61,599 bases of DNA from Clostridium sp. CAG:253 (GTDB lineage Bacteria; Bacillota; Clostridia; Lachnospirales; Lachnospiraceae). The notes beneath the pieces are model-generated. The model worked only from the letters and a program-made list of their open reading frames with translations, was not told where the DNA came from and made no database searches. Location: positions 34,106-95,704 of the forward strand of contig FR887283.1 of NCBI GenBank assembly GCA_000436755.1, given 5' to 3'. Made by a program: the position numbers and the translations under genes. Within the stretch, counting starts at the first letter, position 1. Each line of letters begins with the position of its first letter. This document shows positions 35,628 to 43,675 of the stretch, piece after piece.

Positions 35628-37613
35628 ATGAATACTATTTTTAACTCAAAATCAAACAACAATAAAAACGATTTATTATTTATTGCACATCCAATTTTAT
35701 TTATATTTTTTTATATCATTCTGTTAACAATAACCCTTTTATATATTCCTAAAATTTCAGGTGCAAAAAATACAAATGAACCCGCTCCAAAATTTCAAAA
35801 TAAATATAATACAATATATGTAGGCAAATCCTATAAATATATCATTTTAAATAAACCACAAAACTCATCTGTCAGGTTTTCCATAAACAATAAAAAGCTT
35901 GCGAAACTTAACTCAAATACCGGATTATTATTAGCGAAAAAAAAAGGAACTGTCAAATTAAAAGCTGAAATTAAAAACAAAAATAAAAGTATAATTTTAA
36001 CAAAACATATAACCATAAAATATAAAACAAATAAAATAAACAAGAAAAGTAACTCTGAATTATTCAGCCCGCCGTCACATGTAAATAATATAAATTTCAC
36101 TGTTAAATTAAAATGTGCCAGAATAATGCAACAGTCGCAGGTTGAAAATTCATCCATTTCATTATCAAAAGATAACAGTCTTGCAAATGGAAACTTCAAA
36201 TCTTTGTCAGACGACGGACGCTATATCACATATGAATTAAATAATTCTTCCATAAAGTTATTATCTCCCGGTGACCGTTCTATGGATGGAACATACCGAT
36301 TATCCTGCACTTTATCTAAAGAAACCTACAACATTAATTATTATGAACACATGCTTGGACAAGCTGTAACCGGTTTTGTTTTTGACAGAAACAGACATGC
36401 ACTTGAAAACGCTGATATAACCCTTACAGATAATAATATAACTGTATCTGCCAAAACAGATAAAAACGGATATTATATGATTCGTTTTCCAAAAGCAACA
36501 AATGTGACAATGTCTGTTTCATACAAAAACTATTTTTCAAAATACTGTGATAACATATCTCTAAAAGTCACAAAAGCAATATGCAAAAATATCATACTGC
36601 ATAATGAAAATTCCAAAAACCTTGCTCTATCTTTCAATATCGCAGGAAATGATAATTCAGCAAAAAAAATAGAAATTGCAACATATTACACAGCCTTCAA
36701 TACTCCTGATGACCAGACAGCATTAAAAACATTTTTCACTGACAGCCTTGGAAATCTTTTGCTTACAGACAGTGAACAATCATCCTTATCCTCACAAACA
36801 GATGCGGATATAATCACTATATCCGATAATCAAAAATTTCTTTCTCACACCGACAACGCTGATATTAGCGGCAATATTAAAAAAGACATTTTTAATTTCT
36901 CGTATAATCAAAATTACTATGTCAAAGTGTACTCGGAAAATAATAATACATATACATTGAAATCTGAATTTTGTTTTTCATTCAATGATTTTACGTCAAA
37001 ATATCTTGTCTTTAATATAACTCCGCCAAGCACAGAGAAAACCAATTATACAAAAGCATTACTGCCTATTAACGTAGGCAGTAATGTTGATTACAATAAA
37101 ATAAATTATTGTAATGTACGTCTTTACAGAATAGGTATTAACTTGCCTTTATGCACATTTAACTTTTCTGAAAACACGCCCGCAGACTTCAAAAATCAAA
37201 TCGATAAAATGAACCTTTATTTAAACGACGGAAATATTTATTATGCCATTTTTCAATTGTATAATTATGAAAGCAAAGAATTGTTAACTCCTGTTCTCCA
37301 CAGGTTCCGCATAAACAATTCTAAGATTTATTTTGAAAACGACACAATAACTTTTAATGATTCTTTTAATGCTGATACCAAACTTTTAACCTTACCTTCC
37401 TACAAAAATACTATAACTAATGTTTCATTACTTCCTGAAGACACAACTTGCTTAAACACAGTTTTTTGTTCGTACAACAGTTATGGTGATATAAAGAAAA
37501 CCGTACTCACTTCTCTTTCATCACAATTAATGCAACAGGAACTTTTAAAGTCATCCACACCCTGTATTGTCTATACAAATAATTCTGAATTTGGTATAAA
37601 CTCAGATAACTAA
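35628..37613 (+). CDS. Membrane-anchored surface protein with Ig-like and carboxypeptidase-regulatory-like domains
   Basis: The protein of about 661 residues has an N-terminal TM (about 24-44), a Big_2-like Ig domain (about 60-130; NNKKLAKLNSNTGLLLAKKK), a linker, and a CarboxypepD_reg-like domain (about 240-310; VTGFVFDRNRHALENADITL, then KTDKNGYYMI). About 350 beta-rich residues that I do not recognise follow. No sortase signal. The start is either ATG 35628 or 35619; only a weak purine run (AAAGAGAG) precedes both. It follows the LRR kinase by 19 bases and is probably co-transcribed, so it could be a ligand, substrate or co-receptor (inference). Codon use is extremely AT-rich, like its three neighbours. 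Confidence 0.72.
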   Translation: MNTIFNSKSNNNKNDLLFIAHPILFIFFYIILLTITLLYIPKISGAKNTNEPAPKFQNKYNTIYVGKSYKYIILNKPQNSSVRFSINNKKLAKLNSNTGLLLAKKKGTVKLKAEIKNKNKSIILTKHITIKYKTNKINKKSNSELFSPPSHVNNINFTVKLKCARIMQQSQVENSSISLSKDNSLANGNFKSLSDDGRYITYELNNSSIKLLSPGDRSMDGTYRLSCTLSKETYNINYYEHMLGQAVTGFVFDRNRHALENADITLTDNNITVSAKTDKNGYYMIRFPKATNVTMSVSYKNYFSKYCDNISLKVTKAICKNIILHNENSKNLALSFNIAGNDNSAKKIEIATYYTAFNTPDDQTALKTFFTDSLGNLLLTDSEQSSLSSQTDADIITISDNQKFLSHTDNADISGNIKKDIFNFSYNQNYYVKVYSENNNTYTLKSEFCFSFNDFTSKYLVFNITPPSTEKTNYTKALLPINVGSNVDYNKINYCNVRLYRIGINLPLCTFNFSENTPADFKNQIDKMNLYLNDGNIYYAIFQLYNYESKELLTPVLHRFRINNSKIYFENDTITFNDSFNADTKLLTLPSYKNTITNVSLLPEDTTCLNTVFCSYNSYGDIKKTVLTSLSSQLMQQELLKSSTPCIVYTNNSEFGINSDN

Positions 37614-37682
37614 CGGCAATCTTACAAACATCCACTTCCATGACATCTATATAAAAATATTCAGCTTTGCTAACATAATCAA

Positions 37683-37735
37683 TTCTTAATTATTTTTTGT
37701 ACTAAATATAATAAATTGTTATAAATAATTAAGAA
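37683..37735. repeat. AT-rich 13-base perfect inverted repeat after the envelope cluster
   Basis: TTCTTAATTATTT (37683-37695) and AAATAATTAAGAA (37723-37735) are exact inverted copies, 27 bases apart. It is too AT-rich for a strong terminator. It could be a weak terminator or an operator for the next gene, whose likely -10 (TATAAT, 37767-37772) follows. Confidence 0.5.
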
Positions 37736-37815
37736 ATATTTACTTTTATCTGTGTCAATTTCATTATATAATATAGGTATGGTAAACTATAATTATTTAA
37801 ACGAATGGAGATATT

Positions 37816-38832
37816 ATGAAATTATTAAGCGTTACAATTCCAAGTTATAATTCACATGAATATATGGAAAAGGCAATAAAATCAGCTCTTGTAGGTGGAG
37901 ATGACATTGAAATCCTTGTTGTCGATGATGGTTCATCCGATAACACATTAGAAATTGCACTCAAATACGAAAAGGCATATCCGGGTATAGTACGTGCAAT
38001 TCATAAAGAAAACGGCGGACACGGCTCTGCCGTAAATACAGGTCTTGCCAATGCAACAGGTCTTTATTTTAAAGTTCTCGACAGTGATGATTGGTTTGAT
38101 AAAACAAGCCTGCTCAAAGTCTTGGATTTTTTGCGTGAGACTGTAACTGACACAAAGCCTCTCGACATGTTAATATGCAACTATGTCTACGAAAAGCCGA
38201 GTGCTCATAAACATAAAGCAATAAATTATCACAGTGCTATTCCATGCAACAAATTTATCAGCTGGAAAGATGTAAAGCATTTTAAAATGAGTCAGAATTT
38301 ACTTATGCACTCAATCATTTATAAAACCAAATTATTAAAAGAATGCAACCTTAAATTACCTGAACACACATTTTATGTAGATAATTTATATGCTTATATT
38401 CCATTACCATATGTAAAAAATATGTTCTATCTTGATGTAGACCTTTACAGGTATTTTATTGGTCGAGAAGACCAGTCTGTAAACGAAGCTATCATGATTA
38501 AGCGTATTGACCAGCAGCTCAAAGTTACCAAATTGATGATTGATGCACATGATTTGTCTTCAATCAAAAACAAAAAATTACAGGCATACCTTACAAAATA
38601 TCTTGCTATGATGATGATTGTAAGTTCTGCACTTTTAGTCAAAGAGGGAACATCTGAAAGTCTTGAAAAAAGAAAAGACCTTTGGGCATACCTCAAAAGT
38701 AAAAATAAGAGATTGTACCGGATTATATCAAATAGAAAGTTTGGACGTCCATTACAATTAAAAAGTAAAGTCGGCAGACAGGTTATCATTCTTGGCTATC
38801 GTTTTTGCAATAAGATTTACGGTTTTAACTAA
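37816..38832 (+). CDS. Family 2 glycosyltransferase
   Basis: The 338-residue inverting GT-A glycosyltransferase opens LLSVTIPSYNSHEYMEKAI, with VVDDGSSDNT (nucleotide-binding Asp), ENGGHGSAVNTGLANATG and the metal-binding DSDDWFDK (DxD-type). No membrane helices, so it acts at the cytoplasmic face, probably on a surface polysaccharide or glycolipid. The sugar and acceptor are not predictable. ATG 37816 follows GGAG. It is 26 bases upstream of the alarmone synthetase and could be co-transcribed. No other polysaccharide genes are adjacent. Confidence 0.88.
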   Translation: MKLLSVTIPSYNSHEYMEKAIKSALVGGDDIEILVVDDGSSDNTLEIALKYEKAYPGIVRAIHKENGGHGSAVNTGLANATGLYFKVLDSDDWFDKTSLLKVLDFLRETVTDTKPLDMLICNYVYEKPSAHKHKAINYHSAIPCNKFISWKDVKHFKMSQNLLMHSIIYKTKLLKECNLKLPEHTFYVDNLYAYIPLPYVKNMFYLDVDLYRYFIGREDQSVNEAIMIKRIDQQLKVTKLMIDAHDLSSIKNKKLQAYLTKYLAMMMIVSSALLVKEGTSESLEKRKDLWAYLKSKNKRLYRIISNRKFGRPLQLKSKVGRQVIILGYRFCNKIYGFN

Positions 38833-38858
38833 TACAGAAATCTAAAAGGGGGGTTTTT

Positions 38859-39602
38859 ATGGAAGTACCAATTTACTATAATGAGGAAGAAGAATGGCAG
38901 CGTGCACTCCTTTTATACGATGCCGTACTCAAAGAAATTTGCACGAAAATCGAAATATTAAATAATGAATTTAAACTTGCTCATCAATACAATCCTATAG
39001 AACATATCTCTTCGAGAATAAAATCAGCTGACAGTATTGCCAGAAAAATGCGGATTAACAACAGAGAACTTACTGTAGAAAATATAATCAGATATATAAA
39101 TGATGTTGCCGGCGTTCGTATTATATGTACATTTACATCTGACATTTATCGTATAGCCGATGCTATAGCCAAACAAAGTGATGTTACTGTTCTTCGTGTA
39201 AAAGATTATATTGCCAATCCAAAGCCAAACGGATACACAAGTTATCATATGATAGTGTCTATTCCTATCTTTCTTTCAAATGATAAAATAGACACAAAAG
39301 TTGAAATTCAAATTCGAACTATTGCAATGGATTTTTGGGCTAGTCTTGAACACAAAATTTATTATAAATTTGACGGCAAAGCACCTGATGGAATTCGTGA
39401 AGAATTAAAAGAATGCGCAAATATAATCTCATTCCTTGACCAAAAAATGTTTTCAATCAATGAGGATGTAAAGCACTATCATGATGACTTTAATGGCGGT
39501 TCATTTGTCACAAACGACCTGCCTGCGCACATAACAAAAGAAAAATCAGATACCATTCCACCTGAATTAAAATCATTATATGGAAGCGTTGTCTCAGATT
39601 AA
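38859..39602 (+). CDS. relQ: Small alarmone synthetase (RelQ/YjbM-like GTP pyrophosphokinase)
   Basis: The 247-residue single-domain (p)ppGpp synthetase transfers pyrophosphate from ATP to GTP/GDP. Synthetase motifs are RIKSADSIARKM, NDVAGVRIICTFTSDIY (with the catalytic-loop Arg), NPKPNGYTSYHMIV (G-loop Tyr), VEIQIRTIAMDFWASLEHK and KIYYKF. No HD hydrolase, TGS or ACT domain, and the size is typical of RelQ. ATG 38859 is preceded by AAAGGGGGG. Ends at a strong two-way terminator. RelQ and RelP types are not fully separable by eye; RelQ is favoured by the motif spacing. Confidence 0.9.
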   Translation: MEVPIYYNEEEEWQRALLLYDAVLKEICTKIEILNNEFKLAHQYNPIEHISSRIKSADSIARKMRINNRELTVENIIRYINDVAGVRIICTFTSDIYRIADAIAKQSDVTVLRVKDYIANPKPNGYTSYHMIVSIPIFLSNDKIDTKVEIQIRTIAMDFWASLEHKIYYKFDGKAPDGIREELKECANIISFLDQKMFSINEDVKHYHDDFNGGSFVTNDLPAHITKEKSDTIPPELKSLYGSVVSD

Positions 39603-39607
39603 AATAC

Positions 39608-39651
39608 AAAAAAAGAGTACACATTTGTTTTATCACTGTGTACTCTTTTTT
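39608..39651. terminator. Bidirectional terminator between relQ and DUF4446 gene
   Basis: AAAAAAAGAGTACACA (39608-39623) pairs with TGTGTACTCTTTTTT (39637-39651). The perfect stem has A and T flanks, serving both convergent units. Confidence 0.9.
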
Positions 39652-39673
39652 ATTACATCATTATTTTTATTTT

Positions 39674-40201
39674 CTATTCCATGTTTCCGAAATTTTTAAG
39701 TCCGGTGTTTGATTTTGCCTCATCCAATGCCTGCTGTTCTTCTTCTGACAATATAACAAATGCCTCGCCGTTTACAACTTCTTTTGCATATGTAAAACAG
39801 CCTTCTCTTGAACTATGCATTGAATTTATTATAAATCCGTTATTTTCATCTGTGAGCAATACAAGAACAAAGCTTAATTTTCCGCCAATCTCTTTAAACG
39901 CATCATACTTAACCAAACCAATTTTTTGATAGCAGGTAACAATTCTTGTAGAAACATCATCTACTCTTTTATTTAATTCAGCTACCTCTGTTTCAAGTAT
40001 ATCGACTGATGAAAATTTATCAAGGATTGCTTTTTCAAGATTTTTCCCATTCTCTCCTGCCATGAATTGTTTATATTTTTTTCTTGTACTACTGTTTTTC
40101 GCCATTGTAATTATAAGCAAAAGAAAAAGTAACAATATAACCCCTGCCATACCAATAACTACATAGCCAATATCAATTCCAAACTCATTAAATAAATCCA
40201 T
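39674..40201 (-). CDS. DUF4446 family membrane protein
   Basis: The 175-residue protein has an N-terminal TM helix (about 13-33) and a cytoplasmic coiled-coil (LETEVAELNKRVDDVSTRI). Then comes the conserved DUF4446 domain (QKIGLVKYDAFKEIGGKLSF, DENNGFIINSMHSSREGCFT). The family commonly follows parB near oriC in Clostridia; its function is unknown. The start is ATG 40201, with GAGG upstream inside the parB end; its first codon is one base from the parB stop, so translation is probably coupled. Confidence 0.88.
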   Translation of the reverse strand: MDLFNEFGIDIGYVVIGMAGVILLLFLLLIITMAKNSSTRKKYKQFMAGENGKNLEKAILDKFSSVDILETEVAELNKRVDDVSTRIVTCYQKIGLVKYDAFKEIGGKLSFVLVLLTDENNGFIINSMHSSREGCFTYAKEVVNGEAFVILSEEEQQALDEAKSNTGLKNFGNME

Positions 40202-40202
40202 T

Positions 40203-41147
40203 TTAATTAACCTCGCTCTCATTCTTAATACCGTTTATCAACTCAAGTATTCTTTCAAATTCACTCTGCGAATAGTATTCTATTTCTATTCTTCCTTTAT
40301 CTCTAGACTTTCTGTTAATATTAACCTTTGTTCCAAAAGTCATTTTCAAATCCTCTTCATATCGTTTATATATTATTTCTTCTTGAGGACTAATCTGCTT
40401 TTTGTTTTCTTTTTTCTTTTTATTTCCGTTTAATATACCCTTAACAAGCTTTTCTGTTTCTCTCACGCTCAATTTTTCATCAAATATTTTTTGAGCGATT
40501 TCATACTGCAAATCACCATCTTCTATAGGAATAAGCGTTCTTGCATGTCCACTTTTTAATTTTTCCTCAATCACCATCTGTCTTACTCTCTCATCCAACT
40601 TTAATAGTCTGAGAGAATTTGTGATAGCAACTCTGCTTTTAGACACTTTTTCCGCAACTTCATCCTGTTTTAAACTATATTCTTTTATAAGCTGCTCATA
40701 CGCTTCTGCTTCTTCAATCGGATTTAAGTCCTCTCTCTGAATATTTTCAATAAGAGCAATTTCCATAATCTCCTGATTGCTATAATTTTTTACTACAACA
40801 GGAATTTTCTTTAAACCGGCAATTTTAGCCGCTCTCCATCTTCTCTCACCTGCAATTATTGTATACAAATTTTTTTCTGATTTTTGCACTACAAGAGGCT
40901 GGATTATTCCCTTTTGTTTAATCGACTCAGCAAGTTCGTGTATTGCATCTTCATCAAAACTCTTTCGTGGCTGATTTCTATTTGGCTCAATTCTGTTTAT
41001 ATCTATTGTGTCAACCTCTTTTATAACTTCTTTGACAACTTCTTTTATAACTTCTTTTGTTCTTATATTTTCTTTTTCAGACTTAGTTTTTTCTTTCGCC
41101 TGAGGTATAAGAACATCAATACCTTTTCCAAGTCCTTTTTTTGCCAT
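40203..41147 (-). CDS. parB: Chromosome-partitioning protein ParB (Spo0J)
   Basis: The 314-residue CTPase clamp loads at parS and spreads to recruit SMC and act with ParA. It shows RIEPNRNQPRKSFDEDAI (N-terminal domain), the CTP-binding box IIAGERRWRAAKIAG and ENIQREDLNPIEEA, the helix-turn-helix LKQDEVAEKVSKSRVAITN, and a C-terminal dimerisation domain after a Lys-rich linker. A Glu/Val/Lys repeat (EVIKEVVKEVIKEV, about 31-44) is an unusual N-terminal insertion. Two perfect parS sites lie within 1.6 kb (42030 and 42677). Spacing of 44 bases after parA. Confidence 0.95.
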   Translation of the reverse strand: MAKKGLGKGIDVLIPQAKEKTKSEKENIRTKEVIKEVVKEVIKEVDTIDINRIEPNRNQPRKSFDEDAIHELAESIKQKGIIQPLVVQKSEKNLYTIIAGERRWRAAKIAGLKKIPVVVKNYSNQEIMEIALIENIQREDLNPIEEAEAYEQLIKEYSLKQDEVAEKVSKSRVAITNSLRLLKLDERVRQMVIEEKLKSGHARTLIPIEDGDLQYEIAQKIFDEKLSVRETEKLVKGILNGNKKKKENKKQISPQEEIIYKRYEEDLKMTFGTKVNINRKSRDKGRIEIEYYSQSEFERILELINGIKNESEVN

Positions 41148-41191
41148 AACTTGTTTCCTTTCATATCATGCTTAATCTTTAATTTATCAAA

Positions 41192-41950
41192 TTATCTTTC
41201 AATAACTTCATCAGCTAAAGCCCTATATGCTTCTGCTCCTGCTGACCTTGGAGAATACATATTAATTGGCTGACCATAACTCGGTGCTTCTGCCAATCTA
41301 ACATTTCTCGGAATTATAGATTTATAAATATTTTTATCTATATTTTCTTTTACATTCTCCACGACCTGTAATGATAAGCAAGTTCTGGCATCATACATTG
41401 TAAATACAACACCCTCTATTTCCAAATTATTGTTTAATCTTTCCTTTACAAGCTGAATTGTATACATAAGTTCACTGAGACCTTCCAATGCATAATATTC
41501 ACATTGTATCGGTACTATAACAGAATCAGCCGTAGTCATTGCATTCACTGTCAATGTATTTAACGAAGGCGGACAATCGATTATAATAAAATCATAATCA
41601 TCTCGTATTCTATCAACCTCTTTTTTTAAGATATACTCCCTTTCATCCTTTCCTATAAGTTCAATTTCTGCGCCGGACAATCCTCTTTCAGAAGGAATGA
41701 CAACCAAATTTTCAACGATAGATTTAGTTATCGTTTCTTCTATTTTCGCCTCACCCAAAAGCAGCTCATAACTTGTATTTTCCACTTCATTTTTGTCAAT
41801 TCCTAACCCGCTTGTAGTATTTCCCTGAGGGTCCATATCAATTGTAAGCACCTTTTTGCCTTTTTCAGCCAGACATGCTGAAAGATTTATTGCGGTTGTT
41901 GTTTTTCCTACCCCACCTTTTTGGTTTGATATTGCAATTATTCTCCCCAT
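41192..41950 (-). CDS. parA: Chromosome-partitioning ATPase ParA (Soj)
   Basis: The 252-residue MinD/ParA ATPase regulates DnaA and partners ParB at the origin. It carries the deviant Walker A KGGVGKTTTAIN, IDMDPQGNTTSG, Walker B FIIIDCPPSL and RNVRLAEAPSYGQPI near the end. ATG 41950 follows GAGGTGG. Length is typical of chromosomal Soj. The adjacent upstream gap carries parS at 42030-42045. Confidence 0.96.
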   Translation of the reverse strand: MGRIIAISNQKGGVGKTTTAINLSACLAEKGKKVLTIDMDPQGNTTSGLGIDKNEVENTSYELLLGEAKIEETITKSIVENLVVIPSERGLSGAEIELIGKDEREYILKKEVDRIRDDYDFIIIDCPPSLNTLTVNAMTTADSVIVPIQCEYYALEGLSELMYTIQLVKERLNNNLEIEGVVFTMYDARTCLSLQVVENVKENIDKNIYKSIIPRNVRLAEAPSYGQPINMYSPRSAGAEAYRALADEVIER

Positions 41951-42313
41951 TTTTCCACCTCATTTCTCTTAAAATATATTATATTAATATTACTTAATAT
42001 TTACATATATCGTAAACATCCATTCAAAATGTTTCACGTGAAACATTTTATTAGATATAAACTGCTTTTGCATTTAGAACACACTATTTTCATATGACAA
42101 TGACTATTTTATCATATCTTATACTCTTTTGCATTTATAATACACATATTGAAAGTAATTTTTTTATTTATAAATTTTTCTGTTATCTTATTACTATTTT
42201 TTTAGGATATTTCTTTGCTACTTTTCTCGGCCATCTTTTATTTGATTTTATATATTTAAATCCTTTTTACATTTAAATCTTTTTATCTATTAAATCTTTT
42301 ATCCATATATCTT
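41951..42313. other. parA upstream gap
   Basis: AT-rich. It contains parS1 and, near 41975-42000, TATAAT-like sequence for parA on the minus strand without a clear -35. A hydrophobic 60-codon reading frame on the plus strand (42094-42276) has no ribosome binding site and low-complexity composition, and I do not count it as a gene. Confidence 0.5.
42030..42045. promoter_or_regulatory. parS site 1
   Basis: Exact 16-base palindrome TGTTTCACGTGAAACA, the universal bacterial parS consensus bound by ParB, 80 bases upstream of parA. Confidence 0.97.
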
Positions 42314-42593
42314 TTATGTATAAATTTTTGTCACTTTAGTATCCAATAAATATTTATCTTTTAATTTCTTAAGTTCTTTCATATGCTCTGTTTTTAAATG
42401 ATTTTGCTGTTTTTCTTCAGATTCCCATTCTTCAACAAGCAACAAATCATCTGCTTCTTTTGCATCATAAAAATATTTGTATGATATAAATCCATCTTCA
42501 CATTTAATTTTATCAATTATGTGCAAATCAAATACATCATTTACAAACTTTTCTCTTAGCCTTATACTTTACAATAAGCATTATTTTTTTCAT
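42314..42593 (-). pseudogene. Frameshifted antibiotic biosynthesis monooxygenase (ABM)-fold gene
   Basis: The C-terminal part reads EDGFISYKYFYDAKEADDLL then VEEWESEEKQQNHLKTEHMK, a clear ABM-fold sequence (dimeric alpha/beta barrel). No ATG starts this frame. Upstream the same frame continues as LREKFVNDVFDLHIIDKIKC. The natural start, MLIVKYKA (ATG 42581, or MKKI from 42593), is in another frame that stops after 14-18 codons. The shift falls near 42559-42563; removing one base there, or adding two, restores a product of about 90 residues, the family size. A TTG start at 42526 could still make a 70-residue remnant, but it would lack the first strand and helix. Confidence 0.75.
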
Positions 42594-42664
42594 TTGTTTA
42601 TCTACTTCTTTCTACCTTTTATTATTTGTTATTAAAGCATTTCACAATTAAAATATTTCACAAA

Positions 42665-42706
42665 AAAATGGTATAATGTTTCACGTGAAACATTATACCA
42701 TTTTTA
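42665..42706. terminator. Perfect palindromic terminator of the rsmG operon with embedded parS site
   Basis: A 42-base perfect palindrome: AAAAATGGTATAATG on the left arm, then TTTCACGTGAAA, then the mirrored arm. The minus-strand copy is followed by TTTTTTTG, so it is an intrinsic terminator for the operon ending at rsmG (stop 42840). Its centre is the full parS sequence (42677-42692). Confidence 0.85.
42677..42692. promoter_or_regulatory. parS site 2
   Basis: Second exact TGTTTCACGTGAAACA, at the centre of the terminator palindrome, 632 bases from site 1. Confidence 0.97.
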
Positions 42707-42839
42707 ATAATATTCTTCTACAGCCAACTTGAAATATTCATATATTTTTAAGATGAATATTGTTTGTTCTTTTGTGTAGTATAAGTAATTAGTGAGCAAA
42801 ATAAAACAACATATATTGCCTTTTTTACTAAATCACAAA

Positions 42840-43559
42840 TTACAGTGGATTTTTTTTAGGTTTACCGCCTTGTCTCGGATACTTTTTATTCAATTCTTTT
42901 TTCTTCTCAAATATAACAAAACTTCTATTTATATCTGTATTAGGCAAACTAAATTTAATCACATCTTTATTCTTGCAAAACAATTGCTTTTGTGCATTAT
43001 CTGCTGCCACAAGTTCTTCTTTTATATCTCCCGATTTATAAGAAACAAAAACGCCGCCAACTTTAACAAAAGGAATACAATATTCAAGTAATGTTGACAT
43101 ATTAGCGACCGCTCTCGAAACACAAACATCAAACTTTTCTCTATATTGTACATCTCTGCCAAGTTCTTCCGCTCTTGCATGAATTGCAGATACATTTTTC
43201 AATTCGCACATTTTTGTTACTTCATTCAAAAAATTTATTCTTTTATTAAGAGAGTCCATCAATACAAATTCCGCATTGTCAAGCACAATCGCAAGAGGTA
43301 TTCCCGGAAATCCTGCCCCTGTACCAACATCTATAATTTTTTTTTCTTCCAAATCCATCTTTGGTATTAAAGCAATACTGTCTACAAAATGTTTATATAC
43401 TACTTCTCTCTCATCAGTGATTGCTGTTAAATTCATAACTTTATTTTTTTCTATCAGATATTCATAATATTTTTCAAATTTATTAAGCTGTTCATCTGTC
43501 AATTCAACTTGTGCGGCTGAGGCTCCTTCTTTCAAAAGTTCTTTCAACATATCACTCAT
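42840..43559 (-). CDS. rsmG: 16S rRNA (guanine-527-N7)-methyltransferase
   Basis: The 239-residue SAM methyltransferase (GidB) modifies G527 of 16S rRNA; loss typically gives low-level streptomycin resistance. It shows NLTAITDEREVVYKHFVDSI, motif I DVGTGAGFPGIPLAI, LNKRINFLNEV and VSRAVANMSTLLEYC. ATG 43559 follows GAGAGGA. Last gene of the rpmH-rsmG operon, ending 134 bases before the parS-terminator palindrome. No noc gene follows. Confidence 0.95.
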   Translation of the reverse strand: MSDMLKELLKEGASAAQVELTDEQLNKFEKYYEYLIEKNKVMNLTAITDEREVVYKHFVDSIALIPKMDLEEKKIIDVGTGAGFPGIPLAIVLDNAEFVLMDSLNKRINFLNEVTKMCELKNVSAIHARAEELGRDVQYREKFDVCVSRAVANMSTLLEYCIPFVKVGGVFVSYKSGDIKEELVAADNAQKQLFCKNKDVIKFSLPNTDINRSFVIFEKKKELNKKYPRQGGKPKKNPL

Positions 43560-43675
43560 ATTTACATTTTTCCTCTCATATTTTCATGTATAAATATATT
43601 TTCATGTATAAATATATTTTCATATATTAGTACAAAAATCTACGAAAATTCAAAAATATTAAAATCAATTTTTAG

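Noticed and set aside
42094..42276. 60-codon hydrophobic reading frame upstream of parA
   Set aside because: No ribosome binding site, low-complexity AT composition, no recognisable family.
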